39,085 nt of DNA from CAZNVB01 sp964576265 (GTDB taxonomy: Bacteria; Acidobacteriota; Aminicenantia; Aminicenantales; UBA8522): positions 1 through 39,085 of the forward strand of contig CAZNVB010000065.1 in the NCBI GenBank assembly GCA_964576265.1. Reading direction: 5' to 3'. Both the position numbers and the translations under genes were made by a program. The notes beneath the pieces were generated by a model. The model did not search any database, had not been told where the DNA came from, and was given only the letters and a program-made list of their open reading frames with translations. Below are positions 23,668 through 32,608 of this stretch, one piece after another; the stretch's first letter is position 1; each line of letters begins with the position of its first letter.

Positions 23668-24624
23668 TTATTCTTTCCAGTCGGGATATTGATCCTGGGC
23701 CGGATGGTCCGTAACCTGGTTGGATTCCCCGGTGTGCAGGTTGATGATCCGGATCTCCCAATTCCCCTTTTGTTTATGCGAAGTGCTGGAATAAACGATC
23801 CAGTTCCCGTCCGGAGACCAGGACGGGTAATAATCATAGTTCAGCGAATCCGTCGTCAGCCGGATTTTATTTGAACCGTCCGGATTCATGATCCAGATGT
23901 CGCCCTTCCCGTCCGCTTTGGCGGACACATAAGCGATCTTCCGGCCGTCTTTCGACCAATGCGGTCGGCAGCTTCCTCCCTCTGTGTCCAGAGCCCGGAT
24001 GTTCGTTCCGTTCCGGTCCATAATATAGACGCCCCAGCCAAGGAGCTTGTTGGCCGTGAAGGCGATGTGCTTTCCGTCGGGAGACCAGTTCGGCAGGCCG
24101 CTTCGGTACCAGGTCGTGGCGACGGCCCGTTCTTCTTTCGTCTCCAGGTCGATCTCGTAGATTTGCTCGCGGTTCTTGCGCTTGGACTCGTAGGCGATTC
24201 TTTTTCCGTCCGGAGACCAGGTGGGATACCTGTTATCAAACGGGCCGTCGGTCACCCGGACCGGGTTCCGGCCGTCCTTGTCCATGATATAGATTTGAAA
24301 GGAGCCGTGGCGATTTGACTCAAAACAGATTTTGTCCCCGGCCTTCGACCAGACAGGGTAACCGTCGAAAGCATCGTTATCGGTCAGCTGCCTCAGGTTG
24401 TTTCCCTGAGGATCCATGACGAATATTTCTTCATCCCCGTCTCGGTCGGATTGAAAGACGATTTCTCCGCTCAATATCGGGAAGCCGGATGGCTTGTCGG
24501 CCGGATTTGTCTCACCTTCGGCCCGCGGATCCCCGCTTTTGGTCCGACAGGAGAAAAGAGAGAGACCCACCAGAATCAATAAAAAGACGGTCGTTCGTCG
24601 CCCCGATCTCAGGCTCGAATTCAC
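23668..24624 (-). CDS. TolB/PD40-type beta-propeller lipoprotein
   Basis: 318 residues from GTG 24624. The N-terminus has a lipoprotein signal with lipobox LFSC (VFLLILVGLSLFSCRT), so the mature protein is lipid-anchored. The rest consists of about six PD40 (WD40-like) repeats of roughly 43 residues, each with the form F.S.RDG..EIYVMD..G.N...LT......YP.WSPDG..I.Y, as in the C-terminal domain of TolB. PD40 propellers bind proteins or peptides; some are fused to peptidases, but no catalytic domain is present here. It is 48 bases downstream of the 1072-residue SBBP protein and in the same direction, so the two are probably co-expressed and exported to the cell surface or periplasm. Ligand unknown. 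Confidence 0.88.
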   Translation of the reverse strand: MNSSLRSGRRTTVFLLILVGLSLFSCRTKSGDPRAEGETNPADKPSGFPILSGEIVFQSDRDGDEEIFVMDPQGNNLRQLTDNDAFDGYPVWSKAGDKICFESNRHGSFQIYIMDKDGRNPVRVTDGPFDNRYPTWSPDGKRIAYESKRKNREQIYEIDLETKEERAVATTWYRSGLPNWSPDGKHIAFTANKLLGWGVYIMDRNGTNIRALDTEGGSCRPHWSKDGRKIAYVSAKADGKGDIWIMNPDGSNKIRLTTDSLNYDYYPSWSPDGNWIVYSSTSHKQKGNWEIRIINLHTGESNQVTDHPAQDQYPDWKE

Positions 24625-24672
24625 TCTCCTCGCCTCTTTTCCGGCCGCCTAGGGATCGGTTTAAAGTCGATC

Positions 24673-27600
24673 TTAATCCGGATTGCTCGCACTGATCTTG
24701 CTCCACGTGCCGTTGTCCCACATCCACAGGCCCAGCGAACCGAAATCGCCGAAGATTTCCTGGGCATCATCCCCATCGATATCTCCGGCCATCAGATGTT
24801 CCGGATTGACTCCAGAGATCTGGGTCCACGCCCCTCCATCCCACACCCAGACACCGAGCGAAGCGAAATCCCCGGCCACCCCGATGGCACCGTCGCCGTT
24901 CGTATCGGCCGGGATCATATAATCCAGGTTCAACCCGCTGAGATTTTCCCAGGCCCCGCTGTCCCAACGCCACAAGCCGGTAAAAGCGAAATCTCCGATC
25001 AGCTCCTCATCGCCGCTATGATCGGTATCGGCGAGGATAAGATAGTCGGCGTTGACGCCGCTGAGCTGTGTCCAGGCCCCGGCGCTCGACAGCCACATCC
25101 CGACCGGGCCGAAGTCACCGATCAGGTCTTCCCCGGAAGTCCCGTCCGCATTTCCGGCCAGCATATAGTCGGCGTTGACGGCGCTGAACTGCGTCCAGGC
25201 GCCGCCGCTCCAGACCCACATTCCGACCGGGCCAAAATCAACGATGATCTCTTCGCTTCCGCTTCCGTCCAGATTTCCTGTGATCATGAACTCGGCGTTC
25301 GCCCCGCTGAGTTGAGTCCAGACATAATTGTCCCAGAGCCATAGGCCGGAGGCCCCGAAGTCGACGACGATCTCAAGGTTCCCGTCGCCGTCGACTTCTC
25401 CCGGACAAATAAAATCCGCATTGGCACCGCTCAATTGACCCCAGTTGTCGCTGTTCCACACCCAGAAACCGTTCGTTCCCAAGTCGGCGATAATCTCATC
25501 GTCGCTGTCTCCGTCGAGGTTGGCGGCAATAACGCTTTCCGAGTCGATCGCGACCAGCATGGTCCAAACTCCGCTATCCCACAGATATAATCCGGAAGAA
25601 CCGAAATCAATGGCCAGCTCATCGGATCCGTCGCCGTCAAAATCTCCCACGCAATGTTTGCTCGGCGGGAGATCAAAGGAGTAAAACCTGGTGACAAAAG
25701 CATCCGTGTTAGAATTATAAGTCAGGTCCGGTCCGACAAGAACAGGGAAAGTCGTTTGGGTGGAAGTGGTGTAACCGCCGATAAAAAGATTCCCCCACCC
25801 GTCCAGGGCGATGGAGTAGCCGCCCTCGCCGCCGGAGCCGCCGATGAAACCGCATAACGAGAGATCGATTCCCTGAGGGGAAACCTTGGCCACAAAAGCG
25901 TCGTTACTCCCGTTCTGTGTCAGGTCCGGCCCAACCTTAACCGGAAAACTGGGTTCGGTCGAACCGGTCAGCCCTGCAATGCAGGCCGTGCCGGTGTCAT
26001 CGACGGCGATTCCGTAGCCGTAATCTGAGCCGGAGCCGCCGATATAGCCGCAATAAGAAAGCCCTGTCCCTGTTGCGTTCACCTTGGCTACGAAAGCGTC
26101 GTTACTCCCGTTATAAGTCAGGTCCGGCCCGACGACCTCCGGGAAAGTGGTCTGAGTCGATTGGGTATCTCCCGTTATATAAACACATCCCCAGCGGTCA
26201 AGGGCAATGGCTCGGCCGTAATCATAGGATGAACCCCCGATATAACCGCAGTAGTCGAGAGCCGTTCCTCCGGCATTCACTTTGGCCACAAAAGCGTCCT
26301 CGTTGGTGTTAAAGGTGAGATCGGGTCCGACAGTGACGGGAAAGGTCGTCTGAGTGGATAAAGTATATCCGGTAACGTAGGCATTTCCCGACGGATCAAC
26401 AGCAATTCCCATTCCATAATCGTCGAGTAAGCCTCCGATATAGCCCAAATAAGCAAAAGCCGTCCCGGTGGTATTGAGTTTGCCCACGAAGGCATCGGCG
26501 ACCCCGTTATGGCTGAGGTCCGGCCCGGTTTTCACGGGAAAGTTGGGTGGAGTGGAGGCCGTATTTCCCGTCATATAGGCATTGCCCGAACCGTCCACGG
26601 CGATAGCCCTGACCTGGTCACTGGCCAAGCCTCCGACATAGCCGCAGTAGTCGAGAGCCGTCCCGGAAGCGTTCACCTTGGCCACAAAGCCGTCATAGGT
26701 TCCTCCGCCAAAATAGAGGTCCGGTCCCGTGATGACGGGAAAGCTCGTCTCGGCGGATGCGGTATAACCACCGACATAGGCATTTCCGGATGAATCGACG
26801 GCGATCCCGCAGCCTTTGTCTTCACCGTCCCCGCCGATGTAGCCGCAGTAAATCAGCGCCGTCCCGGAAGAATTGACCTTGGCGACAAAGGCGTCGGAGG
26901 TTCCGGCGTTATAGGTCAGGTCGGGTCCCGTCGTTACAGGAAAAGTCGTTTCCGAAGAAACGGTGTAACCCGTAACATAGGCGTTTCCGGATGAATCGAG
27001 GGCCATTCCCCAAATGGAATCCGTGGATGATCCTCCAATGTAGCCTGAGTAAACCCTGATGAAGGGGTCGAGGATTAAGGGCAGGGCATGATCGTATTCA
27101 CCGATTTCGAAGCCGTAGGAAAAACCATCGAGCTTATAGGCGATGGAAACCGGCCTTTTTTCCGTTCCCGCTTCCTGATAAGCTTCCGGCTCTCCATCAT
27201 GAAAGCTTCCCAGGGGGGTTACGATCTCAAGCCGCCCTTCCTTGTCGACAGCGACCCGGTCCGTTCCTCGGTAGGCGAGCCGAATTTTCGCCGGATCCGC
27301 TCCCGGCCGGACAATGAACTCATATTTCATCCGGTCGCATGTGCCCGAGTATGCCAGGTCGATTCCCGGCCAGAGGTCGTGGTAGACGATTCTTGAGTAG
27401 GTGGAAAGGCCGGTCCGCCATTCCTCGCGTTTTCCCTTAAAATAGGAAATGACGGCTTCCGTCTTGTTTTCCCCCACCGGCCTGACGGTTCTGTCAGCGT
27501 CGACGAAATCGAGCTTCACGACCCAGCGCTCCGCTTTCTTCTTCTCCTGAGGGGGATTTTTCATATTCGGCGCAATCTGCGCCTGGGAAAACGATTGAGA

Positions 27601-27891
27601 AGGATCTTCATTGTTACCAACGGCCAGCACGAAGGTGATTCCTTCCGAAGTGAAATAGAGAGTTTTTTCTTTTCCCTGAACGATAAAAGCCACCCGTGGG
27701 TCGAGTTGTCCTTGATTGGGGCAGAAATAGAGCGGCAGGCGGAAATATTCGGCGCCGGATTTCAATGAGGAAGTCAGCGGGCTTGCAGTCGACTCGATGC
27801 GCCGAACTTGCTGTCCGGAATTCAAACTGCCGAGGCCCCAAAAAATCGCCAAAAGAAAGATCCCCGAACAAATGCCGACGATTTTTTTCAT
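24673..27891 (-). CDS. Secreted SBBP-repeat protein with eight C-terminal 41-residue repeats
   Basis: 1072 residues from ATG 27891 with a strong ribosome site (GGAGG). A signal peptide (MKKIVGICSGIFLLAIFWGL) is followed by a globular domain (about 55-280; FCPNQGQLDPRVAFIVQGKE) of the kind usually found before SBBP repeats. Residues about 285-745 carry seven repeats of some 66 residues, each with the SBBP pattern (YCGYIGG.....G.GIAVD.SGNAYV.GYT.S....FPV..GPDLT...DAFVAKVN.SG). Residues about 748-1072 are eight units of 41 residues, with a D.DGDG calcium-type loop, D(F/L)G..G(L/M)W.W and W.QLSG.NA. No sorting domain or anchor is seen at the C-terminus. Such propeller proteins are secreted and thought to bind carbohydrate or protein surfaces. 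Together with the lipoprotein downstream it may form a surface complex (inference). Confidence 0.9.
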   Translation of the reverse strand: MKKIVGICSGIFLLAIFWGLGSLNSGQQVRRIESTASPLTSSLKSGAEYFRLPLYFCPNQGQLDPRVAFIVQGKEKTLYFTSEGITFVLAVGNNEDPSQSFSQAQIAPNMKNPPQEKKKAERWVVKLDFVDADRTVRPVGENKTEAVISYFKGKREEWRTGLSTYSRIVYHDLWPGIDLAYSGTCDRMKYEFIVRPGADPAKIRLAYRGTDRVAVDKEGRLEIVTPLGSFHDGEPEAYQEAGTEKRPVSIAYKLDGFSYGFEIGEYDHALPLILDPFIRVYSGYIGGSSTDSIWGMALDSSGNAYVTGYTVSSETTFPVTTGPDLTYNAGTSDAFVAKVNSSGTALIYCGYIGGDGEDKGCGIAVDSSGNAYVGGYTASAETSFPVITGPDLYFGGGTYDGFVAKVNASGTALDYCGYVGGLASDQVRAIAVDGSGNAYMTGNTASTPPNFPVKTGPDLSHNGVADAFVGKLNTTGTAFAYLGYIGGLLDDYGMGIAVDPSGNAYVTGYTLSTQTTFPVTVGPDLTFNTNEDAFVAKVNAGGTALDYCGYIGGSSYDYGRAIALDRWGCVYITGDTQSTQTTFPEVVGPDLTYNGSNDAFVAKVNATGTGLSYCGYIGGSGSDYGYGIAVDDTGTACIAGLTGSTEPSFPVKVGPDLTQNGSNDAFVAKVSPQGIDLSLCGFIGGSGGEGGYSIALDGWGNLFIGGYTTSTQTTFPVLVGPDLTYNSNTDAFVTRFYSFDLPPSKHCVGDFDGDGSDELAIDFGSSGLYLWDSGVWTMLVAIDSESVIAANLDGDSDDEIIADLGTNGFWVWNSDNWGQLSGANADFICPGEVDGDGNLEIVVDFGASGLWLWDNYVWTQLSGANAEFMITGNLDGSGSEEIIVDFGPVGMWVWSGGAWTQFSAVNADYMLAGNADGTSGEDLIGDFGPVGMWLSSAGAWTQLSGVNADYLILADTDHSGDEELIGDFAFTGLWRWDSGAWENLSGLNLDYMIPADTNGDGAIGVAGDFASLGVWVWDGGAWTQISGVNPEHLMAGDIDGDDAQEIFGDFGSLGLWMWDNGTWSKISASNPD
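24676..25647 (-). repeat. Eight tandem units of about 123 bases encoding 41-residue repeats
   Basis: The 3' third of the SBBP gene encodes eight consecutive units. The third unit shows the full form: GEVDGDGNLEIVVDFG, then ASGLWLWDNYVWTQLSGANAEF and MIT, 41 residues. The aspartate loop is best kept in units 1-4 and degenerates (ADTDHSGDE, ADTNGDGAI) in later ones; the tryptophan pattern persists in all. The last unit is cut at NPD. The spacing and FG-GAP/VCBS-like loops suggest propeller blades. Confidence 0.85.
25657..27039 (-). repeat. Seven SBBP repeats within the secreted protein gene
   Basis: Seven imperfect repeats of about 200 bases each, seen in the protein as YSGYIGG, YCGYIGG, YCGYVGG, YLGYIGG, YCGYIGG, YCGYIGG and LCGFIGG blocks followed by IALD/IAVD...GNAYV and a GPDLT...DAFVAKV segment. 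Boundaries are approximate. The blocks match the SBBP (beta-propeller) repeat pattern. Confidence 0.8.
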
Positions 27892-28294
27892 CTCCTGCCT
27901 CCTTTCATAAATCGATCCCCAAGGGCATAAAGGGGGTTTTTGAACCCGCGCCTTATTTTCTATTTATTTTGCCCCTCCACGAGGGATGATTATTTCTTAT
28001 GAAAAAAAAAGATCAATGTCAAGAAAAAAATGTTTCCTAAAAATCTCTAACGGCAATTTTGGGTGCTTCCCTAATGGAAGGTTTGGTTCCGGGCGACCCG
28101 GAGCGCAAATAAACTTTGTCTCGAAACGGATCTGCCAGCCGCGAAAATCGTTTTCCACGGGGCCTGGAAGATGAAAGGTGCGCGCGAAGCGCGGAACTGA
28201 AAATATCTTAGGTTTTGTTCACCGGCCGCGGCGATCAAGTTTTTTCCTCGGTGATAAAAAAAGATGCCGGCAGCGTCTTTATACTGTGCCGCAC
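27892..28294. other. Divergent intergenic region between the SBBP gene and the yifB-like gene
   Basis: 403 bases without a convincing gene. It holds the minus-strand ribosome site GGAGG (27897-27902) and promoter (27994-28022) of the SBBP gene, a small perfect hairpin TCCGGG-CGA-CCCGGA (28088-28102) with no T-run after it, and a TATACT box (28280-28285) just before the plus-strand ATG at 28295 without a clear -35 box. The plus-strand frame that opens at 28178 and joins the yifB-like gene is not typical of that family's N-terminus. Confidence 0.5.
27994..28022 (-). promoter_or_regulatory. Promoter candidate for the SBBP-lipoprotein operon
   Basis: On the minus strand a perfect TTGACA (28022-28017), a 17-base, T-rich spacer and TAAGAA (27999-27994) stand about 100 bases before the ATG at 27891. 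The A/T-rich surroundings contrast with the GC-rich neighbourhood. The -10 box is only three of six. Confidence 0.5.
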
Positions 28295-29815
28295 ATGCTG
28301 GTCAAAATTTCAAGCGCCGCCCTGCTCGGGATCGATGCCTATCTTGTCGAAGTCGAGGTCGATATTTCGGCCGGGCTGCCCGGCTTCATCACGGTGGGAC
28401 TCCCCGACGCGGCAATCCGGGAAAGCAAGGAGCGCGTCCGGGCCGCCCTTAAGAATTGCGGCTTCGAGTTCCCGGCCCGGAAACTGACGATCAACTTGGC
28501 TCCGGCCGACCGTCGCAAGGAGGGTTCCTCGTTCGACCTTCCCATCAGCCTCGGGCTGCTCGCTTTTCTCGGCGCCCTCCCCCAGGAGAGGCTCAAGGAT
28601 TACCTCTTCATGGGCGAGGTGGCTCTGGATGGGCGGCTGAAGCCGGTCCGGGGAGTTCTCCCGGCGGCACTTCTGGCCCAGCGGAAGGGATTTAGGGCGA
28701 TTGTCGTGCCCAAAGAAAACGAAAAAGAGGCGGCTCTTGTCCGGGGCGTCGAAGTCTTCGGACTCGAAAATCTCGTCGACGTCAACCGGCTGCTCAACGA
28801 ACCGGAGATTTTTTCTCCTTGTCCATATTCGCTTGACGAGCTTCTTGTCGCGCCGCCTGACGAAGGCGATTTTGCGGAAGTCAAAGGGCAGCATCACGCC
28901 AAACGGGCCCTGGAAGTGGCGGCCGCCGGCTCCCACAACATCCTTCTCATCGGGCCTCCGGGAGCGGGAAAAACCATGCTGGCGAAAAGGCTGCCGTCCA
29001 TCCTTCCGCCGATGACCTTTGAGGAGATCATCGAGGTCACGCAGATTTACAGCGCGGCCGGCCTCCTCGGAGATCGGGCAGCGGTTTGCAGGCGGCCGTT
29101 TCGCTCGCCCCATCACACGATCACCGATGTCGGTCTCGTCGGAGGAGGGGTGATTCCCCGGCCCGGCGAGGTGAGCTATGCCCATAACGGTGTCCTGTTT
29201 TTGGACGAGCTCCCCGAGTTCCGCCGCCAGGTCCTTGAAGATTTAAGGCAGCCCCTCGAGGACGGGCGGGTCGTCGTCTCCCGGCTGTCGATGAGCGTCG
29301 GTTTTCCCTCATCGTTCATGCTGGTTGCGGCCATGAACCCCTGCGAGGATGTGTTCCGGGGGCTGGCGGGGAAGGGGGACGATTGTTCAGACGCCCAGAG
29401 ACAAAAATACTATGCCAAGATCTCCGGACCCCTCCTCGACCGGATCGACATTCAGGTGGAAGTGCCGGCGGTGAAATTCAAAGACATGGTTTCGAAAGGG
29501 GAAGGGGAGAGCTCGGAAAAAATCCGCCAGCGGGTGATGCGTGCCCGGGAGCGACAGCTCGAACGGTTCGGTGGCCTCAAGATTTACGCCAATGCCCAGA
29601 TGGGTACAAAAGAGATCAAGAAGTTCTGTTCGGTGGACGCCGAATGCCAGAAGCTTTTGGAGACGGCCGTGACGCGCCTGGGGCTCAGCGCCCGGGCCTG
29701 CGATCGCGTCCTCAAGGTCGCCCGGACGATCGCCGACCTGTCGGGCGAAGACGCTATCACTCCGGTTCACATATCCGAAGCCGTCCAGTATCGGATGATG
29801 GATCGGTATTATTAG
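28295..29815 (+). CDS. YifB/ComM-family AAA+ ATPase (Mg-chelatase-like)
   Basis: 506 residues from ATG 28295, the normal length for the family; the frame opens earlier but the N-terminus MLVKISSAALLGIDAYLVEVEVDIS is the typical family start. N-terminal LonC-like (ChlI) domain 1-170 with GLPGFITVGLPDAAIRESKERVRAA; AAA+ domain with Walker A GPPGAGKT at 220-227, Walker B LFLDELPEF at 301-309, and the RSPHHTITDVGLVGGG segment. ComM of this family is a helicase that promotes branch migration during natural transformation; YifB in other bacteria is less understood. Odd: after AAMNPC the usual cysteine-rich CPCG...C.C finger is replaced by CEDVFRGLAGKGDDCSDAQ, keeping only two cysteines. A terminator-like hairpin follows at 29866. 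Confidence 0.9.
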   Translation: MLVKISSAALLGIDAYLVEVEVDISAGLPGFITVGLPDAAIRESKERVRAALKNCGFEFPARKLTINLAPADRRKEGSSFDLPISLGLLAFLGALPQERLKDYLFMGEVALDGRLKPVRGVLPAALLAQRKGFRAIVVPKENEKEAALVRGVEVFGLENLVDVNRLLNEPEIFSPCPYSLDELLVAPPDEGDFAEVKGQHHAKRALEVAAAGSHNILLIGPPGAGKTMLAKRLPSILPPMTFEEIIEVTQIYSAAGLLGDRAAVCRRPFRSPHHTITDVGLVGGGVIPRPGEVSYAHNGVLFLDELPEFRRQVLEDLRQPLEDGRVVVSRLSMSVGFPSSFMLVAAMNPCEDVFRGLAGKGDDCSDAQRQKYYAKISGPLLDRIDIQVEVPAVKFKDMVSKGEGESSEKIRQRVMRARERQLERFGGLKIYANAQMGTKEIKKFCSVDAECQKLLETAVTRLGLSARACDRVLKVARTIADLSGEDAITPVHISEAVQYRMMDRYY

Positions 29816-29865
29816 CGGCTTCTTTAATCCCAGAACCTAAGCGTGACAAAAGAAAGGAAAATGAG

Positions 29866-29912
29866 AAAAGCCGGCGAGAAGATATTCTCCTTGGAAGCGC
29901 CGGCCCTTTTCT
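29866..29912 (+). terminator. Candidate terminator after the yifB-like gene
   Basis: GCCGGCG (29870-29876) and CGCCGGC (29898-29904) pair perfectly around a loop that itself folds (GAGAA/TTCTC), with AAAA before and CTTTTCTT after. It lies 50 bases past the stop at 29815 and directly before the next gene's promoter. The T-run is interrupted, so efficiency is uncertain. Confidence 0.5.
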
Positions 29913-29941
29913 TGTCCTTATCGCGGGACTTTTGATAGAAT
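29912..29941 (+). promoter_or_regulatory. Promoter candidate for the aldo/keto reductase gene
   Basis: TTGTCC (29912-29917), an 18-base spacer and TAGAAT (29936-29941) lie between the hairpin ending at 29904 and the ATG at 29975; GAGGAG provides the ribosome site. The -35 box is four of six and the -10 box five of six. Confidence 0.45.
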
Positions 29942-29974
29942 TCTTTTCTACGGCCCCGGAATAGAGGAGCGAAC

Positions 29975-30946
29975 ATGAAAAGACGAGCTTTTATCCGGAG
30001 AGTCTCGGCCGGAGCCCTGGGGATATCGTTGGGCCTCCGGAAAAAAGCTTCCGGCCGGACTATCCTCGGCGGGCCTTTCGGCGATAAGCTCCCCCGACGA
30101 CCTCTGGGCCGGACCGGGGAGTCGCTCTCGATCATCGGACTCGGCGGGCTCGTCCTGGCCAACGAAGAGCAGGAGGTCGCCAATCAGATTGTCCGCGAGG
30201 CGATCGAGCACGGAATCAATTACTTTGATATCGCCCCGAGCTATGGAAATGCCGAGGACCGCCTAGGCCCTGCCCTTAAGCCTTATCGTCAGGACGTTTT
30301 CCTGGCCTGTAAAACATTAAAGCGGGACAGGGCCGGAGCCGAGGCGGAGCTCAACCAATCGCTGATCAAACTTCAGACCGATTACTTTGATCTCTACCAG
30401 CTCCATGCCATCTCGAAAACGGAGGATGTCGAACAAGCCCTCGGGCCGGACGGTGCGATCGAGGCCTTTCTCAAAGCTAAAGAAGAAGGGAAGGTGAGGT
30501 TCCTCGGGTTTTCCGCCCACTCCGCCGAAGACGCTCTTCTGGCAATCCGGCGGTTCGATTTCGATACCATCCTGTTTCCCGTCAATTTCGCCTGTTTTCA
30601 CAAGTCCGGTTTCGGCCCTCAGGTCATGGCTGCGGCGAAAGAGAAAAAGATGGGCATTCTGGCGCTTAAGGCCCTGGCCCGTCAGGCCTGGCCGGATAAG
30701 GAGATGAGGAAGGATTGGCCTAAGTGCTGGTATCAGCCGATTCTTGACCCGGAAGAGGCCGACCTCTCGCTCCGGTTTACGCTCTCCCAGCCCGTGACAG
30801 CAGCGGTTCCGCCGGGAGACGTCCGGCTGTTCAAGAAGGCCCTTGAGCTCGCCCACCGGTTCACACCCCTGAGCGCGGAGGAAGACGCCAGGTTGAAGCG
30901 GCTGGCCGCCGAGCTCAATCCGATTTTCAGCCTGAAACCGGCATGA
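29975..30946 (+). CDS. Tat-exported aldo/keto reductase
   Basis: 323 residues from ATG 29975. The N-terminus MKRRAFIRRVSAGALGISLGL has a twin-arginine signal pattern (RRxFIR) followed by a hydrophobic segment, so export in folded form with bound cofactor is likely. Mature domain: an (alpha/beta)8 aldo/keto reductase with the full catalytic tetrad D85, Y90, K113 and H144 (INYFDIAPSYG; FLACKTLK; DLYQLHAI), and FPVNFACFHKSGFG near 205. The reaction is NAD(P)H-linked reduction of a carbonyl compound; substrate unknown. Some Tat-exported homologues carry an extra C-terminal Fe-S motif; none is seen here. Where a periplasmic enzyme would obtain reduced nicotinamide is an open question. It is flanked by its own promoter and gap, so it is probably expressed alone. 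Confidence 0.88.
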   Translation: MKRRAFIRRVSAGALGISLGLRKKASGRTILGGPFGDKLPRRPLGRTGESLSIIGLGGLVLANEEQEVANQIVREAIEHGINYFDIAPSYGNAEDRLGPALKPYRQDVFLACKTLKRDRAGAEAELNQSLIKLQTDYFDLYQLHAISKTEDVEQALGPDGAIEAFLKAKEEGKVRFLGFSAHSAEDALLAIRRFDFDTILFPVNFACFHKSGFGPQVMAAAKEKKMGILALKALARQAWPDKEMRKDWPKCWYQPILDPEEADLSLRFTLSQPVTAAVPPGDVRLFKKALELAHRFTPLSAEEDARLKRLAAELNPIFSLKPA

Positions 30947-31114
30947 GAATTCTTCATCATGTCCGGTCGTTTCTATGGACGCGAATCTCCGCCGCGATCG
31001 GTCCCTTCGAGTTCATCGGTTTCTGGCGGAGATCAGGTTTAGAAGACCAGAGAAGAGCGAAATTCCCGACGCTGCCTGGACCGGGCAAATGTTTCGCCTA
31101 GGAAAGGAGGAGAG

Positions 31115-32596
31115 ATGAAAAAACCGCAAGTTTTCATTTTGCTTTTTTTGTATTCCGTCGCCGGCTTTTTGCATTCCCAAGAAAAGGACAATCCCCTCCA
31201 GATTCCGGTCAAGCCGGCCAAGCTGACTGCGCTTAAAAAAGCGGCCATCGACTGGGTGGATGCTCATATGGCTGATCTCAGCAGGCTGAATGACGAGATC
31301 TGGCAGGCGGCCGAGGTCGCCATGGAAGAATACCGGTCGGCCGAGCTCCTGGCCTCCTATCTCGAAAAAATGGGCTTCCGGGTCGAGCGAGGCGTCGCCA
31401 GCCTTCCGACGGCTTTTATCGGGATTTATGGCACAGGCGACCCGGTGATCGGCTTTCTCGCCGAATATGATGCTCTGCCCGGGCTGTCGCAGGAAGCCGC
31501 GACCGTCAAAAAACCCGTCAAGGAAGGAGCGCCCGGGCACGGCTGCGGTCATAACGTCTTCGGTGTCGGAAGCGTTGCCGCAGCAATCGCCGCCAAAGAG
31601 GCGATGGAAAAAAACGGCCTGAAGGGGACGCTCAAGGTCTTCGGTTGCCCGGCCGAAGAAACCGTCGAAGGCAAAGTTTTCATGGCCCGCGAAGGAATCT
31701 TTGACGGCCTCGCCTGCTGCATCCAGTGGCATCCGAGCGATGACAACAACGTCTCTCTTGCTTCGAGCAATGCTCTTAACCAGTTCGAAGTGGAGTTCTT
31801 CGGCAAGTCGGCTCACAGCGCCGGCGACCCCTGGCATGGCCGCAGTGCCCTCGACGCGGTGGAACTCGCCGACATCGGTTTGAATTTCCTCCGCGAGCAC
31901 CTTCCACCGACGGCCCGGATTCACTATGTCATTCTCGATGGGGGAGGGGCACCAAATGTTGTTCCCGATTACGCCCGCGCCTGGTACTATGTGCGTGACA
32001 TCGACCGGGAAAGCGTGGAGAAAGATTACGAGAGAGTCCTCAAGGTGATCGACGGCGCTTCAAGAATGACCGAGACAACGTACAAAATTCACTTCAAGAG
32101 CGGAGTCCACGAGATGCTGACGAACCGGGCTGGAAATGAAATTGTCTATTCCAACTTGCTCCTTGTCGGGCCGCCTCCCTTCACGGAGGAGGAGCAGGCG
32201 TTCGCCAAAGAGATCCAGAAAAACGTCGGAGTCGAAGCGAAGGGTTTGAGCGTGAAAATCGAACCCTTCACTCTTCCCGAGAAGAGCTGGGGCGGCGGAT
32301 CGACAGACGTTGCGGAAGTGAGCTGGCTGGCGCCGACGACAAGCCTGGGGGTTGCCTTCAAGCCGCTGGGCACGCCCGGCCATCACTGGTCGGCCGTCGC
32401 CTGCGCGGGAATGTCTATCGGCCACAAGGCGGCCGCCGTTGCGGCCAAGGTCATGGCAGCGTCGTGCCTGGATTTTCTGACCGAGCCCCAGACGATTCAG
32501 AAAATGAGAGAAGAATGGACGGCGAGAAAAAAAGGCCGCGAATACAAGTCGCCTCTACCGCCGGATCTTCGACCCCGGGTCGGCCCGAGAAAATAG
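31115..32596 (+). CDS. Exported M20 peptidase, AbgB-like amidohydrolase
   Basis: 493 residues from ATG 31115, with an excellent ribosome site (AAAGGAGG). Signal peptide MKKPQVFILLFLYSVAGFLHSQ, probable cleavage after LHS. Metal-binding segment GAPGHGCGHNVFGVG (C144, H146) and PAEETVEGK with E181/E182, then GGGSTDVAEVSWLAPTTSLG and GTPGHHWSAVACAGMSIGHKAA near 390-430, which are the marks of the AbgB branch (p-aminobenzoyl-glutamate hydrolase subunit B and relatives) of peptidase family M20. It should cleave an N-acyl amino acid or dipeptide outside the cytoplasm, with two metal ions. An amino-acid permease gene starts 12 bases downstream, giving a coherent hydrolyse-then-import pair. Cytosolic AbgB of enterobacteria has no signal peptide, so the true substrate here may differ. 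Confidence 0.9.
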   Translation: MKKPQVFILLFLYSVAGFLHSQEKDNPLQIPVKPAKLTALKKAAIDWVDAHMADLSRLNDEIWQAAEVAMEEYRSAELLASYLEKMGFRVERGVASLPTAFIGIYGTGDPVIGFLAEYDALPGLSQEAATVKKPVKEGAPGHGCGHNVFGVGSVAAAIAAKEAMEKNGLKGTLKVFGCPAEETVEGKVFMAREGIFDGLACCIQWHPSDDNNVSLASSNALNQFEVEFFGKSAHSAGDPWHGRSALDAVELADIGLNFLREHLPPTARIHYVILDGGGAPNVVPDYARAWYYVRDIDRESVEKDYERVLKVIDGASRMTETTYKIHFKSGVHEMLTNRAGNEIVYSNLLLVGPPPFTEEEQAFAKEIQKNVGVEAKGLSVKIEPFTLPEKSWGGGSTDVAEVSWLAPTTSLGVAFKPLGTPGHHWSAVACAGMSIGHKAAAVAAKVMAASCLDFLTEPQTIQKMREEWTARKKGREYKSPLPPDLRPRVGPRK

Positions 32597-32608
32597 AGGA
32601 TTGTTCTG

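Noticed and set aside
28088..28102. Perfect hairpin as a terminator
   Set aside because: No T-run follows on either strand, and it lies between divergent genes, where no terminator is needed.
28178..28294. Upstream extension of the YifB-like protein by 39 residues
   Set aside because: The family begins at MLVKI; the extension is Arg-rich and without similarity to known N-termini.
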